A stretch of DNA of 54,102 nt, from contig CAKMKH010000001.1 in assembly GCA_927441705.1 (NCBI GenBank), forward strand, positions 1 to 54,102. The letters run 5' to 3'. The DNA is from an uncultured Acholeplasmataceae bacterium (lineage in GTDB: Bacteria > Bacillota_I > Bacilli_A > Acholeplasmatales > Acholeplasmataceae). Position numbers and translations under genes: made by a program. Below are positions 45,270-53,514 of this stretch, piece after piece. Below the pieces are notes generated by a model. That model was not told the DNA's origin. It saw nothing but the letters and a program-made list of their open reading frames with translations, and made no database searches. Each line of letters begins with the position of its first letter. The stretch's first letter is position 1.

Positions 45270-45757
45270 AAGTTTTTAACAAAACTAAGTAGTTTATCAA
45301 AGTCTAAATGAGAACTCATTTCATCAACATATTCGATGTAAACAATCTTTCTATGCTCATCTAAAACAAATACACTTCTTGCTTGTAATCTAAGTTCTTT
45401 AATGTAAGTGCCATATTTATTCGCAAAATCTAGTTCAATATAATCACTTAAAGTAATTACATTATCTAACCCTGCATTTCCACACCATCTTGCTTGTGCA
45501 AATGGTAAGTCATTTGAAATAGTAAGTACAGTTAAATTTTCGATGTCTGATAGTTCTTGATTTACAGTTCTTGTTTGTCTGTCACAGACTGTTGTGTCTA
45601 AAGATGGTACAACATTTATTATAATGTATTTAGTTTTATAATCTGATAAATTCACATACTCATTTTTATTATTTAAAACTTTAAAATCAGGAGCGTTTTC
45701 TCCAACTTTTTTAGTATCACCAATGAGTGTTACTGGTTTGCCTTTGAATGTTTTCAT
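45257..45757 (-). CDS. tpx: Thiol peroxidase (Tpx-type peroxiredoxin)
   Basis: Reduces hydroperoxides using thioredoxin. The 166 residues show the peroxidatic Cys58 in PSLDTTVCDRQTRT and the resolving Cys92 in FAQARWCGNAG, the spacing typical of atypical 2-Cys Tpx. There is no signal peptide, so it is cytoplasmic. AAGGAAGG precedes the ATG. It is a single-gene unit with its own promoter and terminator between topA and ftsY. Confidence 0.97.
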   Translation of the reverse strand: MKTFKGKPVTLIGDTKKVGENAPDFKVLNNKNEYVNLSDYKTKYIIINVVPSLDTTVCDRQTRTVNQELSDIENLTVLTISNDLPFAQARWCGNAGLDNVITLSDYIELDFANKYGTYIKELRLQARSVFVLDEHRKIVYIEYVDEMSSHLDFDKLLSFVKNLPKE

Positions 45758-45789
45758 TGATAAATCCTTCCTTTTTCAGTTTCACATAT

Positions 45790-45798
45790 ATTATATCA
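45790..45798 (-). promoter_or_regulatory. Extended -10 promoter of tpx
   Basis: TGATATAAT on the minus strand, about 33 bases before the tpx ATG. No strong -35 and no obvious PerR-type repeat next to it. Confidence 0.7.
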
Positions 45799-45819
45799 TA
45801 CTTCATTTTGTCTTTCATA

Positions 45820-45854
45820 AAAAGTGGCCTTCTGAAAAAGATCAGAAGACCAAT
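45820..45854 (-). terminator. Terminator downstream of topA
   Basis: TGGTCTTCTGA and CAGAAGGCCA pair with one mismatch around a T-rich loop and are followed by CTTTTT on the minus strand, between topA and the tpx promoter. Confidence 0.8.
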
Positions 45855-45855
45855 T

Positions 45856-45976
45856 AAGGGGATATTTGTGTATTTACATACACTAAATAGGGGATAAGTA
45901 ACATCTATTTTGTTAGATGCATAGATATATTATCACTTTTTTTTGTGTTTGTAAAGCAAAGATTTTATTTTATGGC
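45856..45976. other. Structured 3' region of topA with two small hairpins
   Basis: The stretch after the topA stop contains GTGTAT/ATACAC (45868-45883) and CATCTA/TAGATG (about 45902-45919), and two similar G-rich segments, AAGGGGATA and TAGGGGATA. I see no open reading frame with a ribosome-binding site. It may only be a long 3' UTR. Confidence 0.4.
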
Positions 45977-47782
45977 CTATTTTTCATCATTTTTATTATC
46001 ATTTTTGATGTATCTACATTTAGGGAATCCACTGCAAGCAACAAACTCACCGTATCTAGATTTTCTAATAACAAGTGGTTTTCCACACTTCGGACAAAGT
46101 TCATCTGTCATTTTTGGTGGAATTTTTTTCATGTTTTTTTGAGCATGATCAACCATCGGAATAAAACTATGATAGAAATTTGATACAATTTCAACGCCTG
46201 ATTCTTTTGCTTCTGAAATTTCATCTAATTTCTTTTCCATTTTTGATGTATATTCAACATTAATGATTTTGTGGAAAAATTCGTCTAATTCTTTAGTTGT
46301 TAATTTGCCTTGATCTGTTGGCACAAATCTTTTATCTTCTGAATGTACATATGCTCTATTTTTAAGTGTTTGAATGATTGAGGCATATGTAGATGGTCTA
46401 CCTATACCCAAAGCTTCCATTTCCTTAATTAAGCTTGCTTCTGAATATCTAGCAGGTGGAGTAGTAACTTTTTCGATAGATAATACATTCTTAGCATTAA
46501 CTTCTTGGTTGAGTTCTAATTTAGGAATAATCTTATCTTTACTCTTTTGTTCTTGGTATACTTTTAAATGTCCTTCAAAGGTTAATATAGAACCATCAAG
46601 GTCATAATTGTGATTATTTGATGTAAGTGTAACTTTTGTATTTTCGAATATAGCATCGCTCATTAATGAAGCAAGTGTACGTTCGTATATGCGTCTATAA
46701 AGTTTTAACTCATCTTTATCTAAATAATCAGCCATTTGTTCTGGTGTATTTGTAACCGATGTTGGTCTAATCGCTTCATGCGCATCTTGTGCATTAGCTT
46801 TAGTTGATGTTTTGTAATGTCCTAAGTACTTCTTGCCATAGTGGCTTTCAATAAATTCTTGAGTATCTTTAATAAAGGGTTCTGCTAATCGATTTGAATC
46901 AGAACGCATGTAAGTAATTAAACCTACGATTTCACCATCTATCTCAATACCTTCATAAAGTTTTTGAGCAACTAACATCGTTCTAGCAGCACTCATTGAT
47001 AAATTATTACTTGCATCTTGGATAAGTGTTGAAGTAATAAATGCTGGTTTAGACTTTCTCTTTGTAGTCTTAACTCTTATGTCTGTCACTTTAAAAGGAT
47101 TAGTTGATTCTTTAACAATAAGATCTGCTTCTTCTTTTTTTAAACGCTTCTTTCCAACTATGTGATATGATGCTTTAAAGTGTGGAAAATCAGCTTCTAT
47201 TTCGTAATATGTTTCAGGAATAAACGCATCAATTTCTTTTTCTAAATCAACGATAAGTTTTAAAGCAACACTTTGGACACGTCCTGCTGATTTAGATTTT
47301 ATTTTTGATTGTAGTAATTTTGATAACTTAAATCCGATAATACGATCTAATATACGTCTAGCTTCTTGAGAGTTAACTAAATCTTGATCAATTTTTCTTG
47401 GGTGATTAAGTGCTTCGGTAATTGCTTGTTTGGTTATTTCTCTAAAAACGATTCGATTTTCTGCATTTGGATCTAAACCTAAGATTTGTGCTAAGTGCCA
47501 GCCGATTGCTTCTCCTTCTCTATCTTGGTCGGTTGCAATCAAGACTTGTCTATCTTTAGCATATGTTTTTAATTCTTTGACTAATTTATTTTTTCCAGGA
47601 ATAATTTTATAACTTGGTTGAAAATCATTTTCAATGTCTACACCTAAACCATCTTTACCAGATGTTGCTAGGTCTCTAATATGTCCTTTAGAAGACAATA
47701 CTAAAACATCACTACCTACATAAGTAGAAATTGTTTTTGATTTAGATGGTGATTCAACAATGATTAGTTTTTTCTGATTCAT
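45977..47782 (-). CDS. topA: DNA topoisomerase I
   Basis: Relaxes negative supercoils. 601 residues: the Toprim domain (IVESPSKSKTI, ATDQDREGEAIGWHL), the active-site Tyr in GLITYMRSDSNR, the AHEAIRPT motif, and GRPSTYASIIQTLKNR. The C-terminus has a single four-cysteine zinc ribbon (CPKCGKPL...CSGFPKC), against two or three in many Firmicutes, explaining the shorter length (about 690 in Bacillus). It has its own strong promoter. rnhB ends upstream on the same strand behind a terminator. Confidence 0.98.
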   Translation of the reverse strand: MNQKKLIIVESPSKSKTISTYVGSDVLVLSSKGHIRDLATSGKDGLGVDIENDFQPSYKIIPGKNKLVKELKTYAKDRQVLIATDQDREGEAIGWHLAQILGLDPNAENRIVFREITKQAITEALNHPRKIDQDLVNSQEARRILDRIIGFKLSKLLQSKIKSKSAGRVQSVALKLIVDLEKEIDAFIPETYYEIEADFPHFKASYHIVGKKRLKKEEADLIVKESTNPFKVTDIRVKTTKRKSKPAFITSTLIQDASNNLSMSAARTMLVAQKLYEGIEIDGEIVGLITYMRSDSNRLAEPFIKDTQEFIESHYGKKYLGHYKTSTKANAQDAHEAIRPTSVTNTPEQMADYLDKDELKLYRRIYERTLASLMSDAIFENTKVTLTSNNHNYDLDGSILTFEGHLKVYQEQKSKDKIIPKLELNQEVNAKNVLSIEKVTTPPARYSEASLIKEMEALGIGRPSTYASIIQTLKNRAYVHSEDKRFVPTDQGKLTTKELDEFFHKIINVEYTSKMEKKLDEISEAKESGVEIVSNFYHSFIPMVDHAQKNMKKIPPKMTDELCPKCGKPLVIRKSRYGEFVACSGFPKCRYIKNDNKNDEK

Positions 47783-47806
47783 ATATTCACTTCCGTTTCC
47801 ATATCT

Positions 47807-47834
47807 ATTATAGTAAGTAAAATTGTAATGTCAA
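47807..47834 (-). promoter_or_regulatory. Promoter of topA
   Basis: TTGACA (47829-47834) and TATAAT (47807-47812), both perfect, with a 16-base spacer on the minus strand. Confidence 0.88.
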
Positions 47835-47929
47835 GCATAAAGATAATACCACTTTTCTATATATATTTATATAATATATATCTTTTTTCATTTTATTTTA
47901 GTGTGAAATGATGTGTTATTACTTTTCAT

Positions 47930-47963
47930 AATAAAAAAGATGACATAAAATCCATCTTTTTGT
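47930..47963 (-). terminator. Rho-independent terminator of the ftsK-rnhB operon
   Basis: AAAAAGATG and CATCTTTTTT arms around a loop of about ten bases, some 26 bases after the rnhB stop, ending the five-gene unit. Between it and the topA promoter lies only AT-rich sequence with a TATATA-type palindrome (about 47858-47882). Confidence 0.8.
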
Positions 47964-47988
47964 TATTAGTCATATGTCTATTCAAAGT

Positions 47989-48645
47989 TTATTCATTAAA
48001 TAGTGTATGCTCTTCATATTTTTTTCTAAGCTCTTCTTTAATCATTGATTTTATAGGTTCATAAGTTTTGCGGTGTATTGGAGTATACCCGTATTTTTTA
48101 ATCAATTCAATATGTTCTTTTGTGCCATAACCTTTGTGTTGCTTAAAATTATATTTAGGGAATACTTTATCCATTTCAAGCATATACATATCTCTTGTTG
48201 TTTTCGCAACGATTGAAGCAGCTGCGATACTAATTGATTTTTGATCCCCTTTAATAATTGAATCGCTTGGTATACCGATATCTATTGGCATTGCGTCAAT
48301 TAATAAGTATTCTGGCTTAATTTTTAATTGTTTAATAGCAGATTGCATAGCTTCTCTAGCTGCTCTATATATATTAATACGATCAATCTCTTCGACTGAT
48401 GAAATCCCTATGCCTATTGCAAGTGCATTTTCTTTAATCTCTTTAAGTGCTTTTTCTCTTTGTTTTTCAGATAACTTTTTTGAATCATCTACATATTTCA
48501 GCTTAGCACCTTTTTTTAGAATAACTGCAGCAGCTACTACTGGTCCAGCAAGAGGTCCTCTACCTGCTTCATCAATACCTGCTATATATGTAATACCTTT
48601 TTCGTATAATGCTTCTTCATATTGATATAGATTAAAATCTGTCAA
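47989..48645 (-). CDS. rnhB: Ribonuclease HII
   Basis: Removes RNA from RNA-DNA hybrids and single ribonucleotides. The 218 residues show [19 protein letters not shown] with the Asp-Glu pair, the [11 protein letters not shown] motif, the third acidic residue in LLIDAMPID and SIVAKTTRD. The start is TTG at 48645, eight bases after a GGAGG formed by the last rbgA codons; the genes overlap by 14 bases. It is last in the operon. Confidence 0.96.
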   Translation of the reverse strand: MTDFNLYQYEEALYEKGITYIAGIDEAGRGPLAGPVVAAAVILKKGAKLKYVDDSKKLSEKQREKALKEIKENALAIGIGISSVEEIDRINIYRAAREAMQSAIKQLKIKPEYLLIDAMPIDIGIPSDSIIKGDQKSISIAAASIVAKTTRDMYMLEMDKVFPKYNFKQHKGYGTKEHIELIKKYGYTPIHRKTYEPIKSMIKEELRKKYEEHTLFNE

Positions 48646-49495
48646 AGGATAAACCTCCCAATGCTTTATTTCTTATATCAGTTAAGATAATGTGATAAAC
48701 ACGATCATAGTCAATTTCAGCACCTTTAAGTAAAGCACCTCTTTGTTTACCAATTTGATCAAGCATTTCTAAATAATCATACATATCTAATGGTATCTCA
48801 TATTTATCTAACAATCTTTTTGGATAATACTCTTTTAAAAATAATAGTGCGTAATGGCAGACATCATCCATTGGAATAATATCATCTTTAATCGCACCAG
48901 TTACAGCTAAATGATAGCCAACTTTTCGATCACCAAATTTTGGCCATAAAACGCCTGGTGTATCTAACAATTCAAAATTAGATCCTAATTTAATCCATTG
49001 TTGGGCTTTAGTGACACCAGGTTTATTACCTGTTTTAGTCGCTTTTTTTCCTGATAATGCATTAATTAAAGTTGATTTACCAACATTAGGTATACCTAAT
49101 ATCATCGTTCTAATTGGTCTTTCTAATAATCCTTTTGATTTATTTCTGTCTAACTTTTCTTTGATGACAGATTGAGCTTTTTCATGAATCTTATTTGTAT
49201 TAATTTGAGATTGCGCATCGATTTTTAATCCTGCAAATCCATTTTTTTCATAATAAGACATATGCTCGTTTAAAATATTTGTATCTGCTAAATCCATTTT
49301 GTTAAATAATATTAATATGGGTTTATGTTTAACTATTTTTAATATATCTGGATTCATAGATGATAAAGGAAGTCTTGCGTCTAATAAAATCATGACTAAA
49401 TCCATGAGTTTAAGTTTTTCCTTTATTTCTCTAATGGATTTGAACATGTGACCAGGATACCATTGTATTTGTTTTTCTGTGACTTTTTTATCCAT
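48632..49495 (-). CDS. rbgA: Ribosome biogenesis GTPase RbgA (YlqF)
   Basis: A circularly permuted GTPase needed for late 50S assembly. The order of motifs shows the permutation: [10 protein letters not shown] and NKMDLAD (G4) come first, then [14 protein letters not shown] (G1) and DTPGVLWPK (G3), followed by the C-terminal helical domain. It starts with the family pattern [14 protein letters not shown]. 287 residues is normal. It overlaps lepB by 8 bases; lepB-rbgA-rnhB is the Bacillus order. Confidence 0.97.
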   Translation of the reverse strand: MDKKVTEKQIQWYPGHMFKSIREIKEKLKLMDLVMILLDARLPLSSMNPDILKIVKHKPILILFNKMDLADTNILNEHMSYYEKNGFAGLKIDAQSQINTNKIHEKAQSVIKEKLDRNKSKGLLERPIRTMILGIPNVGKSTLINALSGKKATKTGNKPGVTKAQQWIKLGSNFELLDTPGVLWPKFGDRKVGYHLAVTGAIKDDIIPMDDVCHYALLFLKEYYPKRLLDKYEIPLDMYDYLEMLDQIGKQRGALLKGAEIDYDRVYHIILTDIRNKALGGLSFDRF

Positions 49496-50348
49496 GAGAT
49501 ATACCTCCTAGAGGTAATAATTTATAAATTGCCTTGCCAATCATATCTTCTTTATGAATAGCACCAATATTTCTACTGTCATAAGAAAAAGATTCGTTAT
49601 CTCCAAATGCAAAATATTGGTTTTCTCTTAATTGATTGTTTGCATCCAAATAAGATAGCATTTTTAAGCGGCCAGCATCATCAACTTTATAGATTTGATA
49701 ATATTGGTTTTGATAAATAATACCGTTAATTAAAATATGATAGATTTCACTTGTGCCGATTTCTTCAAAGGAGATTACATCACCAGGAACTGCAACGACT
49801 CTTTTTACAAAATAGACTTGATCTTGATTCTCGTATTCACTTGATTTATTGACTTGTCTTCCTGTAGTGTCTAAATATCTATCTGTAATATGAACAATGA
49901 CAACATCATTTCTTTTTGGTTCATAATTAAAATGATACATCAAGACTCGTTCACCGTCTAATAGTGTTGATTTCATTGAACTACCTTCAACGTTTGTCGG
50001 CAAAATAAAATACATGAACATGATCAAGATGAACATCAGTGAAATGCCTAAAAATGACAACCAATCTAATATAACATATCGGTGTTTGATTGTCTGTTTG
50101 GTTTCTATTTGATCTTCATTATCTAATATGTCATCTTCGACTGGTTCAATAACTGGTATTTTACTTTCAATAATAAAATAATATATGCTTAATCCTACAA
50201 AAATGAATGCTAAAACTGATGTTACCCAAAATACTGTTGTTGTCCAATTTATCGTTAATCTACTAACATCTAAAGTATATAGCATGATATTTATAGTGAT
50301 TAAAATAAGTGCGATAAATAAATTTATATATGCTCTTTTTAGTGTCAT
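49488..50348 (-). CDS. lepB: Signal peptidase I with two additional N-terminal membrane segments
   Basis: Cleaves signal peptides of exported proteins. I choose ATG at 50348, with AAAGGATG at a normal distance; the ATG at 50357 touches that site. The 286 residues have two membrane segments (about 8-26 and 37-60), an acidic cytoplasmic loop (66-84), a third segment (about 93-117), then the catalytic region with Ser124 in EGSSMKSTL and Lys182 in YFVKRVVAVPGD. Gram-positive SipS types usually have one membrane segment, so the N-terminal pair is extra. It follows ftsK by 15 bases. Confidence 0.93.
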   Translation of the reverse strand: MTLKRAYINLFIALILITINIMLYTLDVSRLTINWTTTVFWVTSVLAFIFVGLSIYYFIIESKIPVIEPVEDDILDNEDQIETKQTIKHRYVILDWLSFLGISLMFILIMFMYFILPTNVEGSSMKSTLLDGERVLMYHFNYEPKRNDVVIVHITDRYLDTTGRQVNKSSEYENQDQVYFVKRVVAVPGDVISFEEIGTSEIYHILINGIIYQNQYYQIYKVDDAGRLKMLSYLDANNQLRENQYFAFGDNESFSYDSRNIGAIHKEDMIGKAIYKLLPLGGISHG

Positions 50349-50363
50349 AGATTTCATCCTTTT

Positions 50364-52463
50364 TTATGATTCGTTTTTGCCTAAAATATCATTTAATTGA
50401 CTCTTGCTAACTAAAACTTCTCTAGCTTTAGTGCCTTGTGATTGTGAAACGATATGATAGTATTCTAACATTTCTACTATTTTTTGTGCTCTATTAAAAC
50501 CAATTTCAAATTGTTTTTGAATGCTATTTATTGAAGCATTTTCTGTTTCAACAACAAAATATGCAACCTCTTCGAATAAGTCATCAGAAGCAACCTCTTT
50601 TAGCTCAGCTTGTTGTCTTAAAGCTTCATGTTCAAATATGTAATTTTTATCATAACGTTCTCTAATAAAATCAGTTACTTTATAGATTTCTTCATCTGGA
50701 ATAAAGGCTCCCTGTAGACGATGAGGTCTATCACTTTTCTTAAATAGCATATCGCCTTTTCCAAGTAAAGTTTCAGCTCCAGCACCATCTAATATAGTCG
50801 TTGAATCGACAAATGATGACACCTTAAATGCTATTCTAACCGGAATATTCGATTTAATAGTACCTTTTACAACATCAGTTGTTGGTCTTTGAGTAGCTAC
50901 TAATAAATGAATGCCTGCAGCTCTAGCTTTTTGTGTAATTCTTTGAATTGAATCTTCAACTTCATGAGCAGCAACCATCATTAAATCCGCTAACTCATCA
51001 ATAACGATAACGATATAAGGCATTTTTGGATCATCAATCAATCCGCGTTTGACATTATCGTTAAAAGTTCTTATATCTCTTGATCGACTTTGTGAAAATC
51101 TTTGATAACGTCTTTCCATTTCTTCTACAGCCCAATTAAGAGCTTGTGCTGCCATTTTCACATCTGTAATTACTGGTGTTACCAAATGTGGTAAGTCATT
51201 ATATGGTGTGAGTTCTACCATTTTAGGATCTATTAAAATAAGTTTTAAATCTTCAGGCGAATTTTTTAATAACAATGAAACTAAAATTGTATTAACACAT
51301 ACACTCTTCCCACTGTTAGTCGCTCCAGCGATTAATCCATGTGGCATTGCTTGAATGTCAGCATAAATATTTTCGCCATCAATATCTACACCTAATGCAA
51401 CTTTTAATGGGTGCTCTTTATCATTATAAAACTTAGGATCATCTACGACATTGCCAAATGCTACAATTTCTGGAATTTTATTTGGTACTTCTAAACCTAC
51501 ATATGGTTTACCTGGAATTGGAGCTTCAATTCTTAATGATTTAGAAGCTAGACTCATCATAAGATTATCACTAATTGATAAAACACGTTTTACATTTACA
51601 CCTGGTTCTAGTGCAATCTCATATCTTGTAACTGTTGGACCTTTTTTACTAGATTTAACTGCACCTTCAACACCAAATTGTGATAGTGTAGCGTTTATAA
51701 CATCGATTTGATCTAATAACCATTGAGGTTGTTCATTCAAATCACGATCCTTTTTAGTAAACATTGAAATATTTGGATATTGATAAGTTTCTTTTTGTTG
51801 TAATGGTTTGATAGTTTGTGTTTGTTGTTCACTTCTTTGTGCTTTTATCTCATCAGCAATTGATCCGAAATCTGAAGCGACAACATCTTTTGATGGTTCA
51901 GATTTTTCTCTTTTATAAGTTTCAACCTTAGGTTCTTCTTTTTTATACTCATTTTCAATAGGTTGAGCATGAAATATTTGTCTTGGTTTTTCAACTGGTT
52001 TAGTTTCAAATGGGAAATCGTCTGTCTTTCTTATTTGTGGTTTTTGAGTTTCTTGTTTTTTATTAAATCCAATAGGACTCATAAATTTTCTTTCTATTAT
52101 TTCTTCTTTATCTGGTTCATTTGAAGGTTGATAATCCGATGGTCCAAATATTTCATCTCTAGTTTTATGAGAAACAATATTAGTGAATTCGTAATATTTA
52201 GTGCCATATTTTTCGATTGCTTCTTGGTCTGACATCTTATGTTTAGTTCTAAAGGCATCAAATCTTCTTTTTGTATCTCCTGTAGTTTTTACTGTAAATG
52301 GGACTGTGACTACATCTTTTACACGTGTTCCAAATATCGGAGATACAAATCTATCTTTCTTATATATTTGTTTACCTCTAATACCTTCTAATTTTGCAAA
52401 CTGAAAAATCATAAAAGATGCTTTTTGAATTGGTTGCTCGTTAATATGTTTTTCTTTTTTCAT
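50364..52463 (-). CDS. ftsK: FtsK/SpoIIIE-type DNA translocase without N-terminal membrane domain
   Basis: 699 residues. Residues 1-240 are charged and Gln/Lys/Glu-rich with no hydrophobic segment. The motor follows: PGVNVKRVLSISDNLMMSLA (alpha), Walker A GATNSGKS (380-387), IVIDELADLMM (Walker B) and LLVATQRPTTDVVKGTIK (beta), then the gamma winged helix (about 640-699, ending GTKAREVLV). Usual FtsK proteins have four membrane helices; none is present. It probably pumps DNA at division. Its ATG overlaps the upstream membrane-protein gene by 4 bases. Confidence 0.95.
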   Translation of the reverse strand: MKKEKHINEQPIQKASFMIFQFAKLEGIRGKQIYKKDRFVSPIFGTRVKDVVTVPFTVKTTGDTKRRFDAFRTKHKMSDQEAIEKYGTKYYEFTNIVSHKTRDEIFGPSDYQPSNEPDKEEIIERKFMSPIGFNKKQETQKPQIRKTDDFPFETKPVEKPRQIFHAQPIENEYKKEEPKVETYKREKSEPSKDVVASDFGSIADEIKAQRSEQQTQTIKPLQQKETYQYPNISMFTKKDRDLNEQPQWLLDQIDVINATLSQFGVEGAVKSSKKGPTVTRYEIALEPGVNVKRVLSISDNLMMSLASKSLRIEAPIPGKPYVGLEVPNKIPEIVAFGNVVDDPKFYNDKEHPLKVALGVDIDGENIYADIQAMPHGLIAGATNSGKSVCVNTILVSLLLKNSPEDLKLILIDPKMVELTPYNDLPHLVTPVITDVKMAAQALNWAVEEMERRYQRFSQSRSRDIRTFNDNVKRGLIDDPKMPYIVIVIDELADLMMVAAHEVEDSIQRITQKARAAGIHLLVATQRPTTDVVKGTIKSNIPVRIAFKVSSFVDSTTILDGAGAETLLGKGDMLFKKSDRPHRLQGAFIPDEEIYKVTDFIRERYDKNYIFEHEALRQQAELKEVASDDLFEEVAYFVVETENASINSIQKQFEIGFNRAQKIVEMLEYYHIVSQSQGTKAREVLVSKSQLNDILGKNES

Positions 52464-53233
52464 TCTTCTTTACCTGCATTCTCAAAGTCTTTTTTCAAAT
52501 CATCGTAGATATCATCTACACCAGTTTCAATAGTCTTCTCAACATTAAATACTTTTTTACTATATATCTTATAGGTCTCTTCACCTGTAATCGCAATAAT
52601 TGATAAACCAATTCGTACAATAATAATATTAAGTGCAGTTTCTTTTGTCAACTTTCTAAACCAATAGACCGGATTAACTGCGTTTATAACCGCTACCGCA
52701 GTTTTTGTTACTTTAGAATATTTTCTGGCTGCTTTGACAAATTTATTATTATCTATTTTTGTTTTTGTTTGGTTAAGTTCATATATTTTTGCTAAGGTAA
52801 GCCCTCTAGTCATTCTAAGTATTTTTCCTTGCAACAAGTCTTCTACACGATCTGTAATATAATGTGCAAGTGTTAATGATTCATCAACCGTTAGTTCAAG
52901 ATATGGATGTTTCGATTTCGGATAAAACTTCTTTGAGATATCATCTGTAAGTTCAGCTGTTATATTTTGTAAAAGTTTAGCATATCCTATTTCATTTCTT
53001 AATTCTCTATTTTTAAATTGTGCTTGACCGTCTTGAATGAGCCACTTTATTTCCTCTTCATCGATATCAGTTTCATCTGCTTTTCTAAGTTTTAATCCTT
53101 TATTTAAACTTTTTAATACTGCATAAAGATAAATAAGGAGTAATAGAAAAAATCCAAAACTCACACCGATTAAAAAACTTATTAATGTTGCCATATCTAT
53201 GACAATAGGCCCTATATTAAACAGAAAATTCAC
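52460..53233 (-). CDS. Membrane-anchored protein of unknown function, coupled to ftsK
   Basis: 257 residues, no family recognised. A hydrophobic segment at about residues 12-42 (IVIDMATLISFLIGVSFG...) is followed by a large charged domain with an acidic stretch (ADETDIDEEEIKW) and a second moderately hydrophobic segment near 200-218 (LNIIIVRIGLSIIAIT), then an acidic helical tail (GVDDIYDDLKKDFEN). Start is GTG at 53233 with AGGAG eight bases upstream. It is the first gene of the operon and overlaps ftsK by ATGA, so the two products are made together; a membrane-anchor role for FtsK is only a hypothesis. Confidence 0.8.
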   Translation of the reverse strand: MNFLFNIGPIVIDMATLISFLIGVSFGFFLLLLIYLYAVLKSLNKGLKLRKADETDIDEEEIKWLIQDGQAQFKNRELRNEIGYAKLLQNITAELTDDISKKFYPKSKHPYLELTVDESLTLAHYITDRVEDLLQGKILRMTRGLTLAKIYELNQTKTKIDNNKFVKAARKYSKVTKTAVAVINAVNPVYWFRKLTKETALNIIIVRIGLSIIAITGEETYKIYSKKVFNVEKTIETGVDDIYDDLKKDFENAGKEE

Positions 53234-53253
53234 TTCATCAACTCCTATAAATT

Positions 53254-53277
53254 ATTATATCATATAAAATGATATAA
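53254..53277 (-). promoter_or_regulatory. Extended -10 promoter with overlapping inverted repeat
   Basis: TGATATAAT on the minus strand (53254-53262) upstream of the ftsK operon. It lies within a perfect inverted repeat, TTATATCAT / ATGATATAA (53255-53263 and 53269-53277) with a five-base spacer, which could be an operator or could reflect AT-rich chance symmetry. Confidence 0.6.
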
Positions 53278-53279
53278 CA

Positions 53280-53514
53280 TAAAGTAGAGGTAGTAAATAA
53301 AATTGTTGGATACATAAATGAACTGAAAAAATATGTTATGATAGAGATATATTAAAAATATATGTTTTGATTGAAAAATTATAAAAATGATACTGATTTC
53401 AGAAATATATTGAATTATAATTGATTTGTATGTATAATAATATTGTATAATTTTTTGTAATTTATCATATTGATATTTTTAAACTTTATTTTTCGGGGGA
53501 AAGAAGGTATTAAA
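53280..53514 (+). promoter_or_regulatory. AT-rich upstream region of the lipoprotein gene
   Basis: Very AT-rich, with several TATAAT-like hexamers (for example near 53433-53450) downstream of TTGATT, so the exact promoter cannot be fixed. An A-rich leader then carries GGGGGAAAGAAGG before the ATG at 53515. I see no gene or stable RNA structure here. Confidence 0.45.

Noticed and set aside
45917-46183. Two overlapping plus-strand frames rich in Phe and Ile at the topA 3' end
   Set aside because: They are the complement of Lys/Glu-rich topA codons, which mimics membrane segments; no convincing translation start.
47858-47882. TATATA-type palindrome as a mobile-element end or origin
   Set aside because: It is simple AT-rich sequence between a terminator and the topA promoter with no flanking duplication, iterons or transposase.
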